Shown here: piece after piece, positions 51,240-62,521 of the stretch
How the letters are laid out: each line of letters opens with the position of its first letter
Position numbering within the stretch: the stretch's first letter is position 1
Assembly (NCBI GenBank): GCA_023374045.1
Contig: CM041780.1
Location: 170,806,085 to 170,870,084 of the forward strand
Reading direction: 5' to 3'
DNA from: Limonium bicolor
Taxonomy: Eukaryota > Streptophyta > Magnoliopsida > Caryophyllales > Plumbaginaceae
Length of the DNA stretch: 64,000 nt
Translations under genes and position numbers: made by a program
The notes under the pieces: model-generated
What the model was told of the DNA's origin: nothing
Databases searched by the model: none
Seen by the model: the letters and a program-made list of their open reading frames with translations, nothing else

Positions 51240-51502
51240 ATAATCCTATGTACATTTCAAAGAAAAGATATATAACTATTAGTGTCATCTTTTGAAATAT
51301 AGTAATGAAAGAGATTATGGAAGGTTGTGTACAAGTTTTTAATCAATAGTGGAATGCGTAAAAACCAAGGTTAATGAATACATAAAATCAACTCCAAATA
51401 CTCAATTTATCGTTTCCAGACGTTTATAGCCTTCAAATTAATCAATCAGTCAAGCTCTGTAAACTGATAGATGGTAAGAAAATATTCTTATGCATAACGA
51501 TT
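51240..51502 (+). repeat. Local direct repeat, unit A
   Basis: AT-rich sequence (AAAGAAAAGATATATAACTA ... GCATAACGATT) that reappears at 59,575-59,860 on the other side of the solo LTR with recognisable similarity. Together they are a tandem duplication predating the insertion. No gene. Confidence 0.7.
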
Positions 51503-51507
51503 TGATA
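51503..51507. other. Target-site duplication TGATA, left copy
   Basis: Exact 5-base match to 59,564-59,568, directly adjacent to the LTR terminus TGTAACACCCCC. Confidence 0.88.
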
Positions 51508-52389
51508 TGTAACACCCCCGAATAATCATCCCATAATACAAGCGTCGCGCCTAAACAACATCACGGTTAACTACGCAGCGGTATAAACTCCATCCGGGTG
51601 TCACAGACGCCAACCACCCACGTGGTTGACACAACCATACCACCAACACCAAGTTACGGTCTGCATGACTGGAAACAGCCCTCAACCAAAACTCATAAAC
51701 AATACAAGATACAATTTCGAATACCGAGTGTCTACAACAATATTACCAATTCATAAACTGAAATTTACATCCCGGGTGTAGTAACAACCCATACATCAAG
51801 CATACTACTACAACACAAGAATTATGCCCTGATGGACTACCCCCATGGTAGCCATCCCGCCTACGCTCCGTTATCGTCCGACTCAATACCTGTAAAAATT
51901 GGGTTGTAAAGGACTCAGCAAACTACGTTGAGTATGAACGTGTGTACCCCGTATGTTACCGGGCCACACGACTACTTGGTCGAATATTATTAAGTCAATT
52001 TACATGCTATAATAAAGCAGTAAAACACACCACAATACGTCATAGTATCATACACACTTAAAGGTAGTAACACATTAGCAACAACAACCAAGCACAACAA
52101 GCCACTAGTATCACAACAGCAATCATGTACATAATAAAACGTGTGCATAGGTATGTAATACCCATGATCCTCACTATGGGATCGTACGAGCGTTGTGTGT
52201 TTTCATTTCTTTTCTCTTGTTCCCTTAAAGTGTATTTTCTTTCTCTTTCCTTGCACTAGGTCTGGGGATGTAATTTAGATCCCGTGACCATCTCATGTAG
52301 GTGGTAATCTTTCCTTGTTTCTTTAAGGGTTATTTATGAATTCTCTCATCACCACCATTTGGGGAACGTCTTCTTCATAGCTAATCCTC

Positions 52390-52900
52390 CATTCCCGGAT
52401 AGCTCTCTCTCTCTGTTGTTTTTAAATGTTATGAGCCACTGCCCCGGATACTAAGGGTCCGTCTCCCTATTCCCTTTCAATGTTACAAGCCTCTGCTCCG
52501 GATACAAAGGGTCCGTCTCCCTAAGCCTTCCAATGTTCTGGTCTCTACCCCGGATACAAAGGGTCCGTCTCCCTATTCCTTTTCAATGTTACTAGCCTCT
52601 GCTCCGGATACAAAGGGTCCGTCTCCCTATGCCTTCTAATGATCTGGTCTCTACCCCGGATACAAAGGGTCCGTCTCCCTATTCCTTTTCAATGTTACTA
52701 GCCTCTGCTCCGGATACAAAGGGTCCGTCTCCCTATGCCTTCTAATGATCTGGTCTCTACCCCGGATACAAAGGGTCCGTCTCCCTATTCCTTTTAATCT
52801 CATTGGTCTCTACCCCGGATACAAAGGGTCCGTCTCCCTATTCCTTTTTAGATTAATGGTTTCTACCCCGGATACAAAGGGTCCGTCTCCCTACTCATTT
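52390..52900 (-). repeat. 53-bp minisatellite, alternating A/B units
   Basis: Nine good units plus a decayed first one, each containing CGGATACAAAGGGTCCGTCT (plus strand). Units alternate between a CTCTGCTCC type and a TCTACCCC type, giving a dimer of about 107 bp in the middle, with the last three all of the TCTACCCC type. It lies at the same relative place in its LTR as the ~35-bp minisatellite of the array LTRs. Confidence 0.85.
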
Positions 52901-53463
52901 CTAAAGGGGTATTGGCTTATCATTACCTTTGATAGTTCGACACTATAGTGGGTGTCTTTAGAGGTCCTCTATAGTTAAGAGGAGTTTTCCGTTTATGTAG
53001 TTCCTTTGGTTTGTTTACGAAGTTCGTTGTGTTTCATCTCAAGGATTCATCAACGAGAAGGGACTACACTACTGTGTGCGCGCAAGCAATATGCACAATA
53101 ATAACAAGCAGGTAAGCAAGGAAAATAATCAATCCATTCACATGCCTTACACAAGCTCACAACAGACAAATAAGCACGGTAAAACAACATCCGTTTTCAT
53201 GCATTAGTCTTGTGGTCATAAACAAACAAGGCTACACAAGCCGTGTAACACGGCAACATACGAACCACACATGTCCATACCTTATAATAGTTGTCACAGA
53301 TACTTGCACAAAGGTTCCCACAGCTCGTGGGATTCACTCCTGTAATAATTAGTCTAGTGGGTTAGATAGTTCGATCATGCGTTATTGTTCGTAGTTCTAT
53401 TCATAAAGTATGTCCTAGCCTTAAGGGTTATGGTTGCCAACACTGGACCCACTCACTCTGTTG

Positions 53464-53468
53464 GTCTG
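53464..53468. other. Target-site duplication GTCTG, left copy
   Basis: Matches 55,269-55,273 exactly; abuts TGATAAG. Confidence 0.88.
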
Positions 53469-55268
53469 TGATAAGTGGGGAATTTATCTATGTTTATATG
53501 CTTAATTGTTTATTAATTTAACCTTTAATGTTATATATTTCCCCACTTAAGTGCTTAATTATATTAAATGTCAAGATTATTTCTCACATGTGATTTTAAT
53601 GATAAAATAGTATATATATATATATATATCACGTCAGAAGAGATGGGGTATACAAACATAGCCGCATGGCATTGGGGAGCAGCATTTGCTTTATCGACAT
53701 ACAATATACGGGAGGAATCAATTTCAACATTGATGGAATTACATATATATTCACGCCTGAATAAGTCATCATTGGGCTTGTATTTATGGGGTGTACGTGA
53801 AGTATATTGCATGGAACATGCACACTCATGGACTGTTCGTAACATTAGCAGACCACGTGAAAGAGGCTGCACATGAAGACATTGTTGGATGCGCATACCA
53901 TTCAAGGGCCCGATGCAGACTTCAGAGGCGCAGCCGACAAAGAATTAGAGGCGCAAACATTTGAAGATTGGTGCAGTCGATCCATCATATATACATTTAT
54001 GTTGTAATCTATTACTTGGAGTGCATGGGCCATGCACGTGAAGGACATCTTCATTTGATGGGCTGCGTTCGATCGAGAGGAGCCATACACTCCCCTTACT
54101 GGGCCGACAAATCTTCAGGCGCTGACTCTTGACGTGGGCTGCATGAGGATATTGGGCTGCATGAAGACAAATCATAAGGACCAATGCCTGGCATAGGCGC
54201 AGACGAGAACGAGGGTACAAAGTTGGCGCAGACATTAGAGATAGAGGGGGGGAATTCTCGGTAACCTAGCGACATACAACATCGAATACGACGGAGAGAT
54301 ATTACAGACAGAAACCGAAGAAGCCGCCACCGAAAGAAAAACAGAGATAGGTTCGAGACAGAGAACAGAAGAAGAGACAGACGGAGTGAGTATATCGTTG
54401 GACAAAAGAGGAAGACCACTTGGACAATACCAAAACCTAGCCACCGTACTAGATCGAGAGGGAGACAACATGAACATAAAAGACCAGAGCAAGAAGAGAG
54501 TGACCGGATTCATCATCGGTTCTACAACAATTAGATGACGTTTTCTAATCCCTTTAATCTTGTTATTATTTTTTTGTCTCCGATGTCTGAGTAGTTGTTA
54601 GAATTCTGGTTTTATTATGGACAACTAGTTTATTGTTTTTCCTTCTGAGTTGTTAAATATAAATTCTATATAGATTGTAGTTTTGTTCCTAGTTATTTGT
54701 TGATATTCTCTTGTGATTAATTATTGCTTGAGTTTATTTGGTATGAATTGCTTACAAGTGAGAACTACGGCGATCATTAGACCATAGGAATATTACCAGT
54801 GAAACTACAGATGGTAATTCCTGAGGATTAGCTGACTAGAAACCAGATGAATCATTAACGCTATTAGTAAATTTGTAAATTCATAACGAGAGTTAGGATT
54901 TGGGAATTGCTAGTAAGAATCTATCTTGCGGGAGACCGGTTTTAGATTATTTTAGATCTGAGGTTGCAATCTAGAATTTAGAAAACACTCAGGAAGGGAA
55001 TTGATAAACTAGGGAGAAGTAGTAAACCAGGATTCGCCTTTTAGATTTATTAGAAACTCACTTTTCATTGTTTTTATTATTGTTAATTTAATTTCTGCAG
55101 CCAAACCCCCAAGTTTATTGTTGTTATCTTTCTCTAGTTTTTAAATAGTTAGATTAAAGACTTAAACTAGACACAGCCTCCTTTGGTTCGATAACCTAGG
55201 GAATACTACCTAGGAAAACTTGCTACGATAGACCAGTACACTTGCTGTAATACGTTTTATATCGTACA
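53469..55268 (+). mobile_element. Nested 1,800-bp solo LTR
   Basis: Starts TGATAAGTGGGG and ends ATCGTACA, flanked by GTCTG on both sides. Removing it and one GTCTG makes the outer LTR continuous (TTGGTCTG joined to GGTCCATTG). An 11-bp inverted repeat (TAAGTGGGGAA 53,472-53,482; TTCCCCACTTA 53,539-53,549) lies at the 5' end, a TA microsatellite at about 53,611-53,628, and an AACCCCCAAGTTTATTG...GGTTCGATAACC segment near the 3' end suggests the plus strand is sense. Different from the other LTRs here; family not determined. Confidence 0.9.
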
Positions 55269-55273
55269 GTCTG
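55269..55273. other. Target-site duplication GTCTG, right copy
   Basis: Partner of 53,464-53,468. Confidence 0.88.
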
Positions 55274-55559
55274 GGTCCATTGTTTTAGTCAAGCGGTAAC
55301 ATTTAAGGTACCTAAAAATTGTCCCAATATAATCCTCTCGTATTTCTAGTATTATTTCTAATTACCTTTCATTGTTTTGGTTTATTGACTAGGTTATAAT
55401 TCTAGACCTTATATTATTAACCCCTTAGACCAACCCAATGGTTACGGGTTGATGCTCAACAACTAAGGAATACTTCTCCACTTTTATGCTTATTAACTTG
55501 GTTATTTCCCACTCTTAGTTCACCAAAGATTTAGTTTCAAACTGCCTAAACTGCACCTT

Positions 55560-58110
55560 TGTTACTAGGAATCTAAGCACGGTTTTATATTCGTAACCAA
55601 TTCCTAATGTAGCACCGCTAACCAACTGGAGACCCATCTATACTGCAGCCCACAAGTTTATAAAACTGCAACATAACTCCGGTGTCGAATCTCAATTAAC
55701 CCCACATTTTAAGGTATCCACTGAGGTTTAACTCCCTCGAAATGTTTCACCAACTTAGATAAAGGTATTAGCTACGATTTGGGTTTATTAGCAAGCCAAC
55801 ATCGCACCCTTAGCACCTAGGGAAGTTGCCCCCACTGAAGCACTCAATCAGAAACCGAAACAACTGAACAACACCCTCTCAAGCACTCCCACTAGTTCCC
55901 TTTTGCACTGCATTAAGTTGCTCCCCTATCTTCCTAAGTATTCACAACCCTCCTTAAGTGTATTAGCTAGCTCTAAAGTTTGTTAGCAAGCCATTGCAAT
56001 CCCACTTATACCTGCTGTGACGGTCATACTGAGATCACCCCAACGAAACTGAAGTATCAATTCTGATATCCTTACGTCCATCCCTTTTTCTTTGCCCACA
56101 GATCTTGACTTCCCATCATCCCCGAAGGCTAGCACACATAGTTAGGTGCAGTAGGGAGGTTATAAGTTCATTCTCAACCCAATAAAACACTTATATAGCT
56201 TTTGTACCTAATTACATAGAACAACACACTAATAAAATTCTGAAACAGAAACTGAATTAGTGCACCTCTTTCTGCTTCTTATGTCAGTGTATTATCTTGA
56301 TTTCTAATCTCCCTCAAAGTGTTCACCTCTTTACTTAAGTGTAGTGGAAGTGTTTCAGGTTCTTTAACAGCCAATATAACCCTCACGAATCCTCTGCAAC
56401 TTGAATATACAGAGAGCATAATTCTTCAGGCAAACGTCAAAAATCAGAAACCCACAACCAGATGTTCTCTATTCCATTCCTTGCCATTGATTACGAATTG
56501 GTTTTCAATTCATTCCTCAAGGAGTTTATATCATACTTAAGTGTATTGGGTATGTTTTGGGTGCCTGAATCACTCAATACAACCCTTCTAGCTCCTCTAT
56601 AACAGAGTTATACACTGAGACTCACACTTTCAGAAACGCATGCAACTGAAAACAAAATCAGAAACTGTCGGTCTCCCCTTCCTCTCTTCCCTGTTTGTTC
56701 ACGTTTTTGCACTTCAATCTGGTTTATAATTCACCCAATGCACTCATAGCCTTACTAAGGTATGTTAGATGTGTTTTAAATTCATTGGCAACTCAATACC
56801 ACTGCTCCAAGTCTTCCTGTACAAGGTTAAACGGAACTGAAACTGGTGCACTAGAATTCCTTTACTCCTCTTCTGATTTGCTTTTCATTCCCAGATCTAG
56901 TTGTTTTCTCACTCCCCAAGTTATTTACCTTCTTAATATGATTTTAAACTTCAATCTAGTGTTATTTGGAAAGAACTAAGAAACTGAAGCATGTACCCAA
57001 CAGTTTCTTTTTTTTCTTTCTTCCCAAAATTAATTACCCAGTCAGTTAAGTGGTTTAACTGAGTTTTAGCTTTGAGACAGAGAAATTTCTGATGCGTGGG
57101 AGTCTACCCAACAACAGAGATAGACTCAAGATAGCAAGTTAGAGTCACTGGAAAGTCACTATACAGAAACTACGTCGTTGCAGAAACAACCCAAGGTAGG
57201 AACTGATATACTTCATCCTACTGTTTTACTCTAGAGTTGATTTTCAGTTTTTTTTTATTAACAACCCAAACACTACTGTTATTTCTACTGCAACGTTTCT
57301 ATGCTGAACCAAGAATTTCAGGAAAGAAACTGAAAGAGAAATGCAAAACAGAAGTACAAGTCTGATATGTTTTTCTTCTATTTTCTTTCGGTTTGTTTAT
57401 AAATCCTGCATTTCCAAATCTCTCCCCAAGTAGTAAAATGTTTTGTCTGAGTTTTAACTTCAACACAGACCTAAAATCACAAGGAATACATCCCTGAATC
57501 CTATTTACACAGAATTGAAACTAAAACTGAAGTCTTGGGCTGAAGTTACAAAACTGATATATACCTATGTATATTTTCCTCTTCTTCTGTTTTAATATAC
57601 CGGCTGACTCCCCTAGGTTGTCTAGCACTTAGTTACATGGTATAATATAGTTTCCACTTTAAAATATCCCAAGGCAACAAGGTCTGCACTTCTAAAGTTT
57701 CTTTACACAAATCTGTAAAACTGAAACAAAAACTAGAAAACCGAAAACATGAACTGTTGAATTTCCCTTCGGTTCTTTTTAAGTTATCAACTGTGTTTTC
57801 CTTCTTTCCAGTCTCCCGGTCCTCTTACACTTAGCCCCACGTTTTAGTAAGCTTTTAGGCTAGTCACTCAGCCAATACAGCATCTGGATCACTCCGGGAA
57901 GTTAATACACAGGGGTATATAAAGTTTCAGAAACTAAAAATTAACCTTGCACTCTCCTGTTACTTGCTTCTGTTTTAGTATGCTATCTGAATTTCCTAAG
58001 CACTACTAAGTCAGTTACTAATTAAGTAAGGCGTGGATGAGTACGATTTCCTTTTCTTCCTTGGTTGGTTACTAAACAAGTACACATCTTGCATTCTCTT
58101 TGAGAGTTAA
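55560..58110 (-). repeat. Degenerate ~200-bp tandem repeats inside the long solo LTR
   Basis: A phrase like TTAAGTGTATTGGGTATGTTTT followed by AGCCACTCAATAC and AACTGAAACTGAAAC recurs at about 55,765, 55,950, 56,335, 56,536, 56,755, 57,045, 57,430, 57,630 and 57,848. Intervals are near 190-220 bp or about twice that. Units are strongly diverged. Short ORFs here (56,319-56,540 and 56,695-56,979) are repeat sequence, not genes. Confidence 0.6.
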
Positions 58111-59063
58111 TATACATAATGCAATGCTACAGTTTTCAAAATGTTCAACAGATGAAACTTGACAGATTGTTTTGTTTTGAGGGCATGAAATCAGTTGAGA
58201 GGTAGCTCACCTACATTAGTATATTAGCTGCCTCCCCTTGTCGGTCCTAGGCACACCACGAGATTTCCAGAAACTTGATGTCTTCAGGAGTTCTTGGAGG
58301 GAGATCGGTTTCAGGATTTCAGGCTCTACTCGTAGCCAACATGCAGGGTGCTTGCGTGAGACAAGGAGAGAGTTAGGTAATCTGGTGTAAGGAATCACGA
58401 CAAAACCAACAGAGGGAATATATATATGTTTTGGTTTCACCTGAAATTTCCTGGACTGCATTGTTCCAGATTTTTTTGTGTTCTCCAGGAGCTTAAGCTT
58501 CAGATTGATCAAGCAGGAATGGAGAGACCAAGGAGCTTGGAGTTCACTTCACACAAGGGAATGACGGAGGATTTGGAGTTGTTGCTGGCGTGAGTATGCA
58601 AGTGAGGAGGGGAATGACTAGCACGGTATTAAATCAGGGGACAAAGGCAAAAGAAATCTGAATGTAGATTACTAGTTAGGTGTTAGTGGGTGGAAGTTTC
58701 AAGAGGGAATTGGTGGAAGTTTGGTGTGCCCAAACTCTGAGGTGAGTGGTTGTCTTCTGTTGTGGACTTTGAAATCGGTACTGAGTAGCTGGGCAACAAG
58801 AAAAAAAATGGTGTACTGATCAAGAATAATATGTGTCGTGCGTGGCAACTTCAAGGAGTAGGGACGTCCTGTTTTTTTTCCTTCAAGAGGTGCAGATAAA
58901 CAGAAGAAGGGGAGAGTTTGATCGATGCAGTGTACCCCTTGTCGATGGTGGAAGACAGGAAGTAATGGTGGTGCGTTACTTTTTCTGTAGTCTAGTAGTA
59001 GTTTAATTCATCTGATGTTGTGCTGTTAAGTTTAGTAACCAGAAGCACAACATACTATCGAAT
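58111..59063 (-). other. Unique part of the long solo LTR near its 5' end
   Basis: No repeats or gene stand out. It includes a minus-strand frame of 98 codons at 58,216-58,512 with no recognised domain; by position it corresponds to the leader region of the LTR. Confidence 0.35.
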
Positions 59064-59138
59064 ATGAGCACAGCTCAACCGGTTAAGACGTTTATGAGTT
59101 ATACGAGAGGTACGGGTTTCAAATCCTGGCTAGAGCAT
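59064..59138 (+). repeat. tRNA-like (SINE head-like) segment
   Basis: CAGCTCAACCGG resembles a Pol III A box (10 of 12 positions) and GGGTTTCAAATCC about 40 bases later resembles a B box with one extra base. A T run at 59,152-59,164 follows. No cloverleaf with a paired acceptor stem could be drawn, so this is not a functional tRNA call. It is on the strand opposite to the surrounding LTR. Confidence 0.45.
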
Positions 59139-59563
59139 GTTTGCTCATTTCTTTTTTTTTTTTGTAACAGCTACTAATACATGTCTCTTTATATGTATGT
59201 GTGGCCATATAACATATGGCATTATTAGTTGTGTACATGACCACTTTATTTTTGTTACGTTGTTAGTTACCTATATGTATATGTATATATATATACACCC
59301 CATTCGTTTTGTCGCATTCTAGTTATATGTGCCTACGCGACGTTAATATTTATTAGATACGACGTTGTAATATTGTAACGTTACGTATGCATATTTTCAT
59401 ATACATACATGTATAAGTACGTGATCGTATTAATATGTAACGTTACATGTATATACCAAGTTTAATTGTTCGTACATTATTATACGTCCGGCTTATGAAA
59501 CGCGACCGGATGATCTCCTCGCATTTATGATTTTATGCATTTAATTCGTTTAGGGGTGTTTCA

Positions 59564-59568
59564 TGATA
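59564..59568. other. Target-site duplication TGATA, right copy
   Basis: Partner of 51,503-51,507. Confidence 0.88.
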
Positions 59569-59860
59569 AGAACGGCCAAAGAAAAGCTTATATAATAATT
59601 AGTGTAATCTTTATAAAAATATTGATAGAGATTATTATAGAAGGTTGTGTACATCATGTTCCTAATCATCGGTGGAAACGTCTATAAATTATTGTGGATA
59701 CATAAAAAACAAGGTTAAATGAATACATAAAATAAACTTCAACAACTCAATTTATCGTTTTCAAACATTGATAACCTTTTTGCTTATTACTCAATCAAGC
59801 TTTGTAAACTAAAATATACTAATAAAATAGGCTTATACATAATGATTTGATATGAGCAGC
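59569..59860 (+). repeat. Local direct repeat, unit B
   Basis: Second copy of the sequence at 51,240-51,502, sharing ATTATAGAAGGTTGTGTACA, CTCAATTTATCGTTTTC and CATAATGATTTGATATGAGC. The start of a third unit (AACATATATAACAGTTAGTGTC) follows at about 59,865. Confidence 0.7.
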
Positions 59861-60318
59861 AAAACATATATAACAGTTAGTGTCATTTTTTCTATATAAG
59901 AATGTTCATTATTGCAATAAGATTTTTAGTTAACATAGTCATTATGAAAAATATGTAGTTATTTTTGTCGAATTTGCCTTCATAAATGAAGTTAACTATT
60001 TTGGATATGCACTCGAAAAAAATTACTTTTCAATATTTTTAATTAATAATGATTGTGATTACGAATAAAATAAAAGTTGTAAATAGTATAAGAAGATTTA
60101 TTTCAACTTGATTGATTTACGTTATAGTATGATAATGAATAGTTTTATGAATGGTTTAGATCAAACGGAATAGAATTTGGGCTTAAAAATGAAAAAAAAA
60201 ACAAATTGTCACAGATGACCCCTATCCATCTGAAACGGACATAAAAAAAACAGGCGCTCTAACGCCTCATCCGTTTTGTACTTGTCCGGAACGGACAAAA
60301 AAAAGACGGCTATGAAGC
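59861..60318. other. AT-rich flank ending in GGAACGGACAAA-type repeats
   Basis: No gene. Near 60,225-60,315 three GAACGGAC/CCGTTT motifs in both orientations and a GGCGCTCTAACGCC hairpin give a local hairpin cluster of unknown origin just before the next LTR. Confidence 0.35.
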
Positions 60319-60969
60319 TGAAATACCCCAAACCTTAATGTGTTAATTAATTGTGTAATTATAATTTTCTAAGGCTAATTAAGTCCTTAAGATCATTGGT
60401 GAAGAAATGAAAACCAAAAAGGAAAAGAAAATGCGAAAAAGTCACAAAACGTGAAAACACGTATTTAATTATTTTAGGAGGTACATAACCTTCCTTAGAG
60501 TTATAAATATATTTTTATACCTTAATTACACACTGAGAACGTGTGGGAGAAATTCCGGAAGAAAACGGATCCAAACAATGCGTTAAAACGCTAACGGAGT
60601 CTAAGGCGCGTTTTTCGAGGAAACCCGAAAACGTGACTTTAAACAGTTAAACGACCCCGTAAAAATAATAGCTGATTTTATAACAATAATTAAACATTAA
60701 TGGGAGTTTAATAGCCATTAAAATTAAAGGAAAGAGGAAATTCCGGTAAACTGTCCCGGTTAGTGAATAGTACTAAACCGGGCAATTAAACGAGCGTTTT
60801 CTGTCAAAAGACGAAAAATGCTCCAGCGTGTTTATATTGGTGGGCCGGTTTTATTTATGTAGACAGCCCACTCACATGTGACTAGTTAACTAATTAATTA
60901 AGTCAAGAGAGAGCCAAATAACAAAGGGCACAAATACCCCTCACTCTATATACATTTACATTATAATTG

Positions 60970-61990
60970 TACCGAGTCTATACCTTAAGCTACCGATTAT
61001 CAATTTCGGTCTTACATCTCTTACAACTACATAAACAACTAAATAACTATCCATGTATAACAGTTACCCCGTCCTACTCTCAAACAGCTGCCAGCTCCAT
61101 TGTACCTGTGAAGTAATGGGGCCCCCAAAGGGGGTCAGCACCTTTGTTGGCATGGTAATCGTGCAGCCCGCATACTACCGGTCCACACACAACTATTTGT
61201 CGTCTAAGCATACAGTTGGTTATTTTTAGATCACACATAAGAACATATACACGTATCATGCTTTGTAATTCACACACATCCAATAAAAAGGACACAACCA
61301 TAAGATTAACACATCACGTTGGTTAGATCACCTTATTGTGTTTCTTGACTTATTAAGGGCTTCTACCCTAACGGGCTAATTACTTATTAGATGACACTTA
61401 CCCATTTAATCGGGTTACAAGTAATTACTTCTTGTATTAAATTTGGGTTGATTTTGCTTATCAACTTACACAACATCACCAGACACACCCCGTAATAACA
61501 TGTACACAGCACATCACCGTTCTTCTTAGAGAATGTACACTTTAATTAAAGTGTGTCAGATTAAATATAGGTCCGCACACCGTACATATTTACTTTAATT
61601 AGACGTGTCGGTCTTAATATAGACCCGAGCACACCTATACACATAACATTACTTAGATGTGTCGGTATTAATATACACCCGATCACACCATACACAATTT
61701 CCCCTAGCTCCAAGTATTAATGAGGTAGGTAAGCCTTGGTTAAGCTTGTGGGTGGTTGTAATTCAATAAGGAAAAGCAACCATAACATAACAGAATTCCC
61801 CCTAGCCCGAATAATAACGAGGTAGGTAAGCCTTGGTTAAGCTTGCGGGTGGTTGTAATCAAAGAAGGAGAACAACCATAACATAACAGAGTGGGAGTAG
61901 AGCAACTGTAGACATCTACTCCCAAACACACGTGCACGACCGGGACATCCCGGATTCCTCACCACCCATAATATATACATATTAATTAGA
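60970..61990 (-). repeat. Inverted segment within the rearranged LTR
   Basis: Plus-strand order TACCGAGTCTA ... CCCCGTCCTACTCTC ... TGTACCTGTGAAGTA ... GGGGGTCAGCA is the reverse complement of the array LTR around 12,470-12,650. The segment therefore represents the late part of an LTR turned around. The plus-strand LTR resumes just where the inverted part would have continued. Confidence 0.75.
61700..61897 (-). repeat. Two tandem 99-bp units
   Basis: CCCCTAGCTCCAAGTATTAA... and CCCCCTAGCCCGAATAATAA... both continue with GAGGTAGGTAAGCCTTGGTT and AACCATAACATAACAGA. They occupy the minisatellite position of this (inverted) LTR. A related ~65-bp repeat (GTGTCGGTMTTAATATA) lies just before, at 61,545-61,690. 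Confidence 0.7.
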
Positions 61991-62369
61991 AGTATATGTA
62001 TTTCAGTTTGGAAACAGTTGGGATTGTAAAGTGTAATGCTCGGTATTCTTGTCCATCAGACCGGTAAATTGTGTATGTATTAGCCTTGTTAGCCACGTGG
62101 GTGGCTAACGACGTGTAGCACCCAAGGATTAAGTCAAGTATTGAGTTGTAATTCCGCTGCATTCGTTTGTTAAGTATTGTGGTTGTTGTCGGGGTGTTAC
62201 AAGTGAATTGTCAACGACGTCGTTTTAACCTGACGCCAAATATTTTTCGCACTACTTGATTTTTTTGACGCCACGCGTAATCTAAATGACAGTTATTGAC
62301 GTCCTTTTAGCAGCTTATTTTAGCTTAAAAAACTTATTATAAATATGTTGTATAAGTTTGATTGAATAA

Positions 62370-62441
62370 GACTCATGGCTCAGTGGTTGTGGGTACATGA
62401 GTTAGCACCATCAATCTTGAGTTCAAAACCCAGCATAGGCC
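62370..62441 (+). repeat. tRNA-like segment (probable SINE-type relic)
   Basis: 72 bases with a near-perfect A box (TGGCTCAGTGGT, 11 of 12) and a B box GTTCAAAAC fitting GWTCRANNC. The first and last seven bases do not pair, so no tRNA gene is called. It is followed by AAATTTTTTTTCGCACT, nearly repeating GCCAAATATTTTTCGCACT at 62,235. Confidence 0.55.
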
Positions 62442-62521
62442 AAATTTTTTTTCGCACTCTATTTTTTATTTCGTTAGACTTTAGATTACGATTTTGCAAA
62501 ATGCATAATTTAAAGTCTGAG

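Larger units (their letters stand above)
51508..59563 (-). mobile_element. Very long solo LTR (about 6.25 kb without its nested insert)
   Basis: Plus-strand ends TGTAACACCCCC ... GGGGTGTTTCA form inverted terminal repeats and are bounded by TGATA on both sides. Read on the minus strand it starts TGAAACACCCCTAAACG at 59,563 and ends GGGGGTGTTACA, like the array LTR, so it belongs to a related Gypsy family. It spans 8,056 bp, of which 1,805 bp are a younger insertion plus its duplication. No internal domain remains, as expected after LTR-LTR recombination. It contains a 53-bp minisatellite near its 3' end and a long array of degenerate ~200-bp repeats. Confidence 0.9.
60319..62201 (+). mobile_element. 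Rearranged LTR with internal inversion
   Basis: Starts TGAAATACCCCAAACC and ends GGGGTGTTACA. Positions 60,319-60,965 align with the first 600 bases of the array LTR (GGAAGAAAACGGATCCAAA, CGAAAACGTGACTTTAA, CCATTAAAATTAA, GTGGGCCGGTTTTA). About 62,000-62,201 align with its last 200 bases (CATCAGACCG, GTTAGCCACGTGGGTGGCTA). Between them sequence runs in the opposite orientation. No matching target-site duplication (GAAGC versus AGTGA) and no primer site follow, so it is a rearranged relic. Confidence 0.8.

Noticed and set aside
52390..52900. CRISPR-like regular repeats
   Set aside because: Units are contiguous tandem repeats without unique spacers, inside a plant LTR.
52745..52948. ORF of 67 codons with repeated PDTKGPS/PGYKGS-like peptides
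   Set aside because: It only translates the 53-bp minisatellite.
53564..54516. Several overlapping ORFs on both strands
   Set aside because: They lie inside the 1,800-bp nested solo LTR and show no domain.
59064..59138. True tRNA gene
   Set aside because: B box has an extra base and no acceptor stem pairs; kept only as tRNA-like.
60314..62206. Intact solo LTR with target-site duplication
   Set aside because: Flanking pentamers GAAGC and AGTGA do not match, and the interior is rearranged.
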